From assembly GCF_003001935.1 (NCBI RefSeq), contig NZ_PVNG01000017.1, forward strand, positions 186,001 through 250,000: a stretch of 64,000 bases of DNA, given 5' to 3'. The first letter of the stretch is position 1; each line of letters begins with the position of its first letter. The notes below the pieces were generated by a model. It saw only the letters and a program-made list of their open reading frames with translations, did no database searches and had not been told where the DNA came from. Shown here one piece after another: positions 34,907 to 41,292 of the stretch. The translations under genes and the position numbers were made by a program. Source of the stretch: Nonomuraea fuscirosea (lineage in GTDB: Bacteria > Actinomycetota > Actinomycetes > Streptosporangiales > Streptosporangiaceae).

Positions 34907-35652
34907 CGTGAACTCACCGGAACACGTCCGGCCACGTCCAGGTCGGCCAAGTCCGGCACCACGACGTCGGCTCCCGCGCGCCGCAGCTCCGCCGCCTGCG
35001 ATCCGGTCCGGTCGACTCCGACGACCAGCCCGAACCCGCCCCTGCGCCCGGCCTCGACGCCGGGCAGCGCGTCCTCCACGACCACCGCCTCGGACGGGGG
35101 CACCTCCAGCCGCCGCGCGGCCTCGAGGAACAGCGCCGGGTCGGGCTTGCCGGGCAGGCCGAGCCGGGCCGAGTCCTCGCCGTCGACCACCACGTCGAAC
35201 AGGTGGATCAGGCCCGCGGAGCCGACGACCAGGCGGCAGTGGCGGCTGGCCGACACCACCGCGGTCCGGCACCCGCGCCGCCGCAGCTCGTGCACCAGGG
35301 CGACGGTCGAGGGGAAGGCGGCGACGCCGTCCTCGGTGACCTGCCGGACGAACAGCGCGTCCTTGGCGAGGCTCAGCCCGTGCACGGTGGGCGCGCCCGG
35401 CTCGTCGCCGCGACCGCCCTCGGGCAGCGTGATGCCACGCGAGGCCAGGAAGGTGCGGATCCCGTCGAGCCGCGGCCGCCCGTCCACATGGCGGAGGTAG
35501 TCGGCACGGACGTCGAACGGGGCGGAACGGCCGCGCAGGAAACGGTCGAACACGTGCTTCCACGCGGCGGCGTGCACCCGGGCCGTGTCGGTGACGACGC
35601 CATCGGTGTCGAAGATCACGGCTCGCAGCCTGGTCAGGTCGAGAGCGGCCAT
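34903..35652 (-). CDS. HAD-superfamily hydrolase, beta-phosphoglucomutase-like
   Basis: A 249-aa HAD subfamily IA protein. Motif I VIFDTDGVVTDT with nucleophile Asp15 and acid Asp17, motif II VVSASRH, Lys in LPGKPDPALF, and motif IV VVEDALPGVEAG. A cap domain lies between motifs I and II. Coupling to GH65 strongly suggests conversion of beta-glucose-1-phosphate to glucose-6-phosphate (beta-PGM). ATG at 35652 is chosen by motif spacing, as no strong ribosome site is present. A degenerate DosR-like box lies at 35689-35702. Confidence 0.88.
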   Translation of the reverse strand: MAALDLTRLRAVIFDTDGVVTDTARVHAAAWKHVFDRFLRGRSAPFDVRADYLRHVDGRPRLDGIRTFLASRGITLPEGGRGDEPGAPTVHGLSLAKDALFVRQVTEDGVAAFPSTVALVHELRRRGCRTAVVSASRHCRLVVGSAGLIHLFDVVVDGEDSARLGLPGKPDPALFLEAARRLEVPPSEAVVVEDALPGVEAGRRGGFGLVVGVDRTGSQAAELRRAGADVVVPDLADLDVAGRVPVSSR

Positions 35653-35688
35653 GACGGTGACGCTACCCAGCCCGGACGGTCGCAGACA

Positions 35689-35702
35689 GGGCCTTTGGAC
35701 CT
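35689..35702. promoter_or_regulatory. degenerate DosR-like box upstream of HAD-GH65 operon
   Basis: On the minus strand AGGTC-CAAA-GGCCC, 37 bp before the HAD start. It matches the palindrome only partly. Confidence 0.3.
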
Positions 35703-35752
35703 TCGCGCCGCCGACCTCCGGCCCTGCGCGGCTCCGCGCCCACCTGGCGGAC

Positions 35753-35818
35753 CGGCTGAAGACCACCGGCGGAGCGGCTGAAGACCGCCGGCGGGCCGGT
35801 TGAGGACCAACGGCGCCT
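35753..35818. repeat. three 22-bp imperfect tandem repeats in divergent promoter
   Basis: Units begin CGGCTGAAGACCACCGGCGG (35753), CGGCTGAAGACCGCCGGCGG (35775) and CGGTTGAGGACCAACGGCGC (35797). A period of 22 bp is about two helical turns, so the GA-A/G-GACC elements face the same side. They lie between the HAD operon (leftward) and the universal stress gene (rightward). Confidence 0.75.
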
Positions 35819-35823
35819 CGTTC

Positions 35824-35837
35824 GGGACCGCCTCCCC
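35824..35837. promoter_or_regulatory. DosR-like half-box upstream of universal stress gene
   Basis: TTC precedes GGGAC-CGCC-TCCCC: a perfect left half and 3 of 5 matches in the right half. It lies 61 bp before the start at 35898. Confidence 0.4.
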
Positions 35838-35897
35838 GGGTGCCGCTCTCTCCGCCGGACGACGCTGGAGGGGAGAGATCCGATGAGGAGGCCTGTG

Positions 35898-36297
35898 ATG
35901 GCTGGACACATCGTCGTGGGCGTGGACGGTTCCGTGCCCGCGCGGGCCGCCGTCGAATGGGCGGCTGACGACGCAGTGCGGCTCCGTGCGCCGCTGCGGG
36001 TGGTGCACGCCTACGCTCCCGGGGTCACGTACGACATGGATGAGGTCCGTGTGGCGCAGCACCAGGTCGTTCGCGACCGGCTGGCGATCTTCGCCCAGGA
36101 CTACCCGCAGGTGACGGTCGTCGAGGACGTCCCCCATGCCCACCCGGTGCAGGCCCCTGACCGAGGCGTCCCGGCGGGCGGACCTGGTGGTGGTGGGCTC
36201 GCACGGGCGCGGCCCGCTGGGCTCGGCACTGCTCGGCTCGGTCAGCCGCGGCACGCTGCACCACGCCGCCTGCCCGGTCGCGGTGGTCCGCGCGTAG
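35898..36297 (+). pseudogene. universal stress protein (UspA), internally deleted and frameshifted
   Basis: ATG at 35898 follows AGGAGG by 6 nt. The first part (IVVGVDGSVPARAAVEWAAD) is the start of USP domain 1, but it runs directly into the second half of domain 2 (VTVVEDVPHAHPVQA), as comparison with the intact 285-aa USP at 51105 shows. An extra C in the CCCC tract at 36154-36157 then breaks the frame; the ending DLVVVGSHGRGPLGSALLGS and SRGTLHHAACPVAVVRA is in another frame with a stop at 36295. Without the extra base it would be a one-domain USP of about 132 aa. Confidence 0.8.
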
Positions 36298-36403
36298 GAC
36301 CGGTGCCCGTGATCGACGTGGAGACCGGACGGATCGCCGGCACCCCGCACCGGCACGACGTGCTGCGCGTCTTCACCCGTCCGGCCGCCGAAGCCGCGGT
36401 TCG

Positions 36404-37660
36404 TCACCGACGGGCGCGGAGCACCTCCCTGGTCAGCGGGCTGAGCGCGATGGGCTCGTCCTCCGTCACGATCACGGTGCCGCCGACGTGGGCAAGGTGA
36501 CGGCCGAAGGCGTACTGCGGCTCCAGGACGAAACACATCCCGGGCTCCAGCACCAGGCCGGCCATGAAGGTGGGGTGAGCGTGTACAGGCGGGTACGCCT
36601 CGGCGCCTGGGAGCAGGCTGATGTCCGCGCGGTTCTTGCCGGCCGCGAGCAGAGCGTTGATCGAGTGGGCGGCGATGAGGTAGATCTGCCCGTCGTGCGC
36701 GTCGAGCGGTGCGTGCATCGCCTCCACGACGTCGCCGAAGGTCCGCCCTGGCCGGAGCGCCGCCAGGCCGGCGTGGTAGGACTGCCGCGCGACGTCGCCG
36801 GCGCGCCAGAAGTCCTCGTGCACGTCGCCGATCGCGATCGTGACCTGGTGTTGCGTGTGACGCCCGCCGAACTGGGAGAACACCTCGGCATAGATGACGT
36901 CCCCGTCGGCCAGCGCGCGCGGTGTCTGAGCGCGGTAGCACCATGGGGGTATCCCCGAGGCGACGGGGTCGGGGCCTGACCACAGGTGCATGGCCGGGGG
37001 GAGCGTCCCACGCCGAAAGCCTTCGGCCATGCCCGCGGCGTAGACCTCCGCCTCGGACACCCCTGGGCCCGCGGTGTCGACCATGGCTTGCACCATGGCG
37101 TCGCCGATCTCCGCGGAGCGCCGCACGAGGGGGATCTCCTCGTCGCTGAGCCGCATCGTCATCAGGGCGACGGCGACGTCCATCTCCCGGAATCCGGCGT
37201 CAGGGAGCTTCTCCAGGACCCGGCTCCACAGCGTGTGGGGCAGGACGCCTTCAGGGTGCCACGGCAGATGAGCCCCGAGTCCTACGACGCCGATGTTCCC
37301 CCTGCTCAGGCCCAGCTCTGTGAGCGTGTCCGTGATCTCGGCGGAGGTGCGTGAGGCGCGCAGGTTCCGCGGCGGGATCCAGGATTCGTCACCACGCCGG
37401 CTGGACTCCAGGTGGTCCAGGATGAACATCCCTCCCGGCAGGTGCACGATCGGCTCGCCGTCGCGAGGGAAGACGACGGTCGTTCCTGGGCGCTCGTTGG
37501 TGAACCACGTGTCGTAGGCGACCTGGGCGGGCCCCGCGTCCTCATGCTCGCCGAAAACGAGCAGGGCGTCCAGGCCCTCACGGGCCATGACCGCCCGGGT
37601 GAGATCCCAGCGGCGGTCGCGCTCGGCCGTGGAAAGGGCGGGCGCAGCGATGTCGTTCAT
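36404..37660 (-). CDS. M24-family (Xaa-Pro peptidase/creatinase-like) protein lacking metal ligands
   Basis: A 418-aa pita-bread-fold protein. ATG at 37660 follows AAGGAG by 8 nt. The N-terminal creatinase-type domain (RRWDLTRAVMAREGLDALLV) and the C-terminal M24 domain are full length. The metal ligands look changed: the usual D-A-G and S-D-x-T-R-T pair reads AEVFSQFGG and HTQHQV, and the last Glu site reads VGGTVIVTED. His (AAHSINALLAAG) and Glu (LEPGMCFVLEPQYA) remain. It may be metal-independent, like creatinase, rather than a peptidase. Substrate unknown; possible co-transcription with the SDR gene 59 nt upstream. Confidence 0.8.
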   Translation of the reverse strand: MNDIAAPALSTAERDRRWDLTRAVMAREGLDALLVFGEHEDAGPAQVAYDTWFTNERPGTTVVFPRDGEPIVHLPGGMFILDHLESSRRGDESWIPPRNLRASRTSAEITDTLTELGLSRGNIGVVGLGAHLPWHPEGVLPHTLWSRVLEKLPDAGFREMDVAVALMTMRLSDEEIPLVRRSAEIGDAMVQAMVDTAGPGVSEAEVYAAGMAEGFRRGTLPPAMHLWSGPDPVASGIPPWCYRAQTPRALADGDVIYAEVFSQFGGRHTQHQVTIAIGDVHEDFWRAGDVARQSYHAGLAALRPGRTFGDVVEAMHAPLDAHDGQIYLIAAHSINALLAAGKNRADISLLPGAEAYPPVHAHPTFMAGLVLEPGMCFVLEPQYAFGRHLAHVGGTVIVTEDEPIALSPLTREVLRARR

Positions 37661-37719
37661 AGTCGCGTCTCCTTGGTGGTGATCATGAAGCGTCACGGGG
37701 GATCGAAGGGACATCTCGG

Positions 37720-38694
37720 TCAGACACGCGTGCCGGTCAGCCTCTGGCTGCCGGACCACAACTGCTCGGCCCGCACGGTGTCGTAGGACTCCTCCGACGA
37801 GCGGACCTGAGTGCGGCCGTCGAAGTACGCGCCCGTGGTGCCGGCGAGGTCCGGCGCCGTCGCCAGCCAGGCCAGCGCGCCCCCCGACTCGGCGGCCGAG
37901 TTGATGTTGGGGGACATCACCCGGCGCAGCAGCCAGGTCAGGCGTGGAAGGACGTACGTGGAGATGAACCGCACCGGGGCGGGCAGTGAGCGGCCCAGGG
38001 CGGTTCCGAGCACCATGCCGGGGTTGAAGGCGTTGGCCGTGACACCCTCGGGCAGACGACGGGCCAGGGCGTAGGTGAAGTAGAGGTTCGCGAGCTTGGA
38101 GGTGCTGTAACGCCGCTGCCCGGCGACGAGCGCGTTGTCCGGCTTCGCCGATGCCGCGAGCTCGCCCCGCGCCAGGGCGTCCGCGCTGCTCCATGCCGGG
38201 GCGGGGCCCAGCTTGAGCGCCGGGTCGTGGGTGTCGCTGGAGGTCACCAGCACGCGCGCCGGGGCGCTCAGCACGGGCAGCAGCGCGTTGACCAGGACGA
38301 AGTGGCTCAGGTGGTTGACGGCGAAGGTGGACTCGAAGCCATCGGCGGTGTGGGTGAGGTTCGTGCCCATCTGCACGCCCGCGTTGCACACCAGCGCGTG
38401 CACCGGCGGAATCGTTTCCGAGGTCACGCGGCTGGTCAGCTCCGCGGCGAAGGTCCGGACGGACTCCAGTGAGGACAGGTCCATCGTCATCGCCTCGACC
38501 GTGTTGCCGCCCGCTACGGCGGAGGCCAGCGACTCCACCGTCTCCCGCCCACGGGCGGCGTCACGGACGGGCAGCACCAGGTGCCAGGGCCCGTGCTCGT
38601 CCCGGAGGATCGCGGTGGCCGCGGCGAATCCGATGCCGCTGGTGCCACCGGTGATGATGATCGTACGGGCCAGGCCCGCGGTCTGAGGTGCCAT
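37720..38694 (-). CDS. short-chain dehydrogenase/reductase
   Basis: A 324-aa classical-type SDR related to retinol-dehydrogenase/protochlorophyllide-reductase-like oxidoreductases. Cofactor motif TGGTSGIG near residue 16, LVCNAGVQ, catalytic Ser in VLVTSSDTHD and the YSTSK Tyr-x-x-x-Lys pair, followed by NAFNPGMVLGT. ATG at 38694 follows GAAGG. It is divergent from an AraC-type regulator 122 bases away, an arrangement that usually means the regulator controls the SDR. Confidence 0.88.
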   Translation of the reverse strand: MAPQTAGLARTIIITGGTSGIGFAAATAILRDEHGPWHLVLPVRDAARGRETVESLASAVAGGNTVEAMTMDLSSLESVRTFAAELTSRVTSETIPPVHALVCNAGVQMGTNLTHTADGFESTFAVNHLSHFVLVNALLPVLSAPARVLVTSSDTHDPALKLGPAPAWSSADALARGELAASAKPDNALVAGQRRYSTSKLANLYFTYALARRLPEGVTANAFNPGMVLGTALGRSLPAPVRFISTYVLPRLTWLLRRVMSPNINSAAESGGALAWLATAPDLAGTTGAYFDGRTQVRSSEESYDTVRAEQLWSGSQRLTGTRV

Positions 38695-38816
38695 CGTCTT
38701 GCCCTTCCTTCGGTCGTCGCCGCGACGACGACCGTCCCGGTGGCATTCAGCCTGCCAAGCACGGATGGCACTTTGAATACTTGTGAGTGCTGGTTTCTTG
38801 TGCGAGAGTGCCAAAT

Positions 38817-39755
38817 GTGGCAGATCAGTTGTCCGAAGTGCTTGACCTCGTGGAGGTCTACAGCGCGGTGTCCGGCGGATTCGCGGCCCGTGGCCGGTGG
38901 GTGGCGCGCTCGCCGTGCTACGACGCGATGAAACTCATCGCCATGGTGTCCGGCCACGGCCGGATGCTGACCGACGGCCTCGACGAGCCGGTCGAGCTCT
39001 CCGCCGGTGATGTCGCCATCCTCAACAACCGCACCTGGCTCCAATACGAGGGCGGCCCGCAGGGAGACGGTCCACGCCACCGGATCAGCCCCGAGGAGAA
39101 TTTCACCGGACTCGACGAGGCGGATCCCGCCACCGACGATGTCGTGCTCGGCATCGCCGTGGGCATCAACTCGGCAGGTCAGGAGCTGTTGCTGCAGACG
39201 CTGCCGCCGGTGGGAGTCGTCAGGGCCACAGCGTCGGCCCCGCTGCGCACCATCCTCGACCAGATCTTCGCCGAGGTCGCGGGCCGCCGCACCGGCTCCG
39301 CCTTCGCCATCCGGCAGTACGGTCAGCTCCTCTTCCTCGCGGTCCTGCGCGCCTACCTCGACCAGGTGGAAGCCCCACCGGGCTGGCTGCGGGTGCTGAC
39401 CGACGAGCGGCTGCGCCCGGCCGTGGCCCTCATGCACAACGAGCCCGCCGCGCCGTGGGGCCTGGAGGAGCTGGCGCGCTCCGCCGCGATGTCCCGATCA
39501 ACCTTCGCCCGCCACTTCCGCGCCGCGGCGGGCATGCCACCGCTCACCTACCTCAGCCGCTACCGCATGCTCCTGGCGCAGCGCGCCCTGAGGCAGAACG
39601 ACACGCGCATCGCCGCCCTCGCCGCCGACCTGGGGTACGCCTCCGAGGCGGCCTTCAGCAACGCCTTCAAGCGCGAGATCGGCGAATCCCCGCTGCACTA
39701 CCGGCACCGGGTGCGCAACGACCCGTACGGACGCCGCCAGCCCGCGCCGGCGTGA
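38817..39755 (+). CDS. AraC-family regulator with cupin sensor domain
   Basis: A 312-aa regulator. Residues 1-180 are an AraC cupin-6 type sensor (LSEVLDLVEVYSAVSGGFAA, W-V-A-R-S-P, LSAGDVAILNNRTWL). Residues about 205-305 contain the double HTH: LEELARSAAMSRSTFARHFR and AALAADLGYASEAAFSNAFK followed by GESPLHYRHRVR. GTG at 38817 has GAGAG 8 nt upstream; in-frame GTGs at 38787 and 38808 are alternatives. It is divergent from the SDR gene, which it likely regulates. Confidence 0.88.
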   Translation: MADQLSEVLDLVEVYSAVSGGFAARGRWVARSPCYDAMKLIAMVSGHGRMLTDGLDEPVELSAGDVAILNNRTWLQYEGGPQGDGPRHRISPEENFTGLDEADPATDDVVLGIAVGINSAGQELLLQTLPPVGVVRATASAPLRTILDQIFAEVAGRRTGSAFAIRQYGQLLFLAVLRAYLDQVEAPPGWLRVLTDERLRPAVALMHNEPAAPWGLEELARSAAMSRSTFARHFRAAAGMPPLTYLSRYRMLLAQRALRQNDTRIAALAADLGYASEAAFSNAFKREIGESPLHYRHRVRNDPYGRRQPAPA

Positions 39756-39897
39756 GTGGCCCGCTCAGGGCGCCGGCATCATCTGGACAGTCCCCGCTGA
39801 CGCCCCTGCCGGTGAGCAGTTCGGCCACGGTGTGGAAGAAGGCGTTCCGGTGGACGGCGGCGACGTCTGGTCGTCGTGACGATCGCGACGGTGGTCG

Positions 39898-40503
39898 TCA
39901 TGGTGTTCTTCTGATGTGCCTGACCCGGACGATGCCGGGCACGGTGCGGGTGAGCAGGCCGGCGATGCGGTCGGCGTGCTCGTGGGCCGGGCCGCTCAGC
40001 TCGGCAACGCCGTCGTGGACGGCGACGTCCCAGCCGGGGCCGGTGGGGTACTGCTCGCGCAGCACGTCCACGACCGCTTGGCGCAGGTCCTCGTCGGGGC
40101 GGGCGAGCATGGCCAGCAGGTCGCGGCGGCTGATCATGCCGACGATCTCGTGGCCGCGCAGGACGGGCAGGCTCTTGATCCGCTTGCCCACCATGAGGTC
40201 GATGGCGGCGGTGACATCGGTGGTCTCGGTGACCGTGGCGACGTCGCGGGTCATCACCTCCATGACCTGACGGGGAGGCGGCGCCTGAGCCGCCGGTACG
40301 GGGCGTACGGTGGCGCGGGGGTCGGGCTCGAACTCGCCGCGCAGCAGGTCCAGTTCGCTGACGACGCCGGCGAGGCGGCCGGAGTCGTCCACGACGGGAG
40401 CCGCGGTGATGCGGTGGCCGGAAAGGACACGCACCGCCCGCCGCACCGGGTCGGTGTGGCGGACGGTGATGGCCGGGCTGGTCATGACCTCGCGGACGAG
40501 CAT
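39898..40503 (-). CDS. CBS-pair protein with C-terminal BON-like domain
   Basis: A 201-aa protein. Two CBS motifs: MLVREVMTSPAITVRHTDPV with APVVDDSGRLAGVVSELDLL, and VMEVMTRDVATVTETTDVTA with LPVLRGHEIVGMISRRDLL. Residues 145-200 resemble BON (PGWDVAVHDGVAELSGPAHE). CBS pairs bind adenine nucleotides. The ATG at 40503 is 2 nt past the stop of the upstream CBS-BON gene, so the two form an operon. No catalytic domain is attached. Confidence 0.85.
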   Translation of the reverse strand: MLVREVMTSPAITVRHTDPVRRAVRVLSGHRITAAPVVDDSGRLAGVVSELDLLRGEFEPDPRATVRPVPAAQAPPPRQVMEVMTRDVATVTETTDVTAAIDLMVGKRIKSLPVLRGHEIVGMISRRDLLAMLARPDEDLRQAVVDVLREQYPTGPGWDVAVHDGVAELSGPAHEHADRIAGLLTRTVPGIVRVRHIRRTP

Positions 40504-40505
40504 GG

Positions 40506-41186
40506 TTATCGGGCTTCCCGGGTGCTGTCGTCGGTGTTCCAGGTCAGTTCGTCGATCACGCCGACCACGCCGTTGACCCGGCCGGCCAGACGTACGGCGA
40601 TGGCGGCCTCGGTGCGGCGCTCCATCCGTCCGGACAGCGTCACGACTCCCTGACGCACCTGCGTGGTGACGCTGGAGGTGTCGACCCACAGGGTGCGGTC
40701 GAGGACGTCGTCGCGGATCTCGGCGGCGATCTCCTCATCGGGACGCAGGAAAGGCTTGACCAGATCGCGGCGGCTGACGATGCCGAGCAGGCAGCCGTCG
40801 CCGTCGATGACGGCCAGCCGTTTGACGTCGTTGGTGTCCATCAGGCGGGCCGCCTCGACCGCCGAAGCCTCGTAGGAGACGCAGACGGCCGGGCTGGTCA
40901 TGAGGTCGGCGGCGGTGTCGCCTTCGGCCTTCTGCCGGCCTTTGGGGCGGCGGAGCCGGGCGCGCAGCGGCGGGCGGTAGCCCTCCCGGTAGAACTGCTC
41001 GCGGAACTCCTCCTTGCGCAGCAGGTCGGCCTCGGACACCATGCCGATCACGTGCTGCTCGTGATTTAGCACCGGCACGGCGCTGATGCCGCCGGTGATG
41101 AGCGCCTCGGCGATCTCCTTGAACGGGGTGGCGGCGGTGACGGAGACGACCTTCCTGGTCATCACGTCGGCGACGGTCATGCGCAT
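40506..41186 (-). CDS. CBS-pair/BON-domain protein
   Basis: A 226-aa protein with two CBS motifs (MTVADVMTRKVVSVTAATPF, ISAVPVLNHEQHVIGMVSEA; DLMTSPAVCVSYEASAVEAA, LLGIVSRRDLV) separated by a basic linker, and a C-terminal BON domain (VTTQVRQGVVTLSGRMERRT). It is very similar to the CBS-BON protein at 52019-52705. Start: ATG at 41186, with AAAAGAG at long spacing; ATG 41213 and 41180 are alternatives. In mycobacteria comparable CBS proteins belong to the DosR regulon. A degenerate DosR-like box lies at 41260-41273. Confidence 0.85.
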   Translation of the reverse strand: MRMTVADVMTRKVVSVTAATPFKEIAEALITGGISAVPVLNHEQHVIGMVSEADLLRKEEFREQFYREGYRPPLRARLRRPKGRQKAEGDTAADLMTSPAVCVSYEASAVEAARLMDTNDVKRLAVIDGDGCLLGIVSRRDLVKPFLRPDEEIAAEIRDDVLDRTLWVDTSSVTTQVRQGVVTLSGRMERRTEAAIAVRLAGRVNGVVGVIDELTWNTDDSTREAR

Positions 41187-41259
41187 GGCTGTTCGGCTCT
41201 TTTCTGTGCGCATTCGGAGGGCTTACTTCCATCACAACCCGGGCGAAGCCCGGATGACA

Positions 41260-41273
41260 GGGCCGGAAGTCCT
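41260..41273. promoter_or_regulatory. degenerate DosR-like box upstream of CBS operon
   Basis: GGGCC-GGAA-GTCCT, 8 of 10 half-site matches, 74 bp before the start at 41186. Confidence 0.45.
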
Positions 41274-41292
41274 GAAGCGGGGTGGTCGTGGG

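Noticed and set aside
35753..35818. CRISPR-like array
   Set aside because: The 22-bp units are directly adjacent with no spacers. No CRISPR array or cas gene was seen anywhere in the window.
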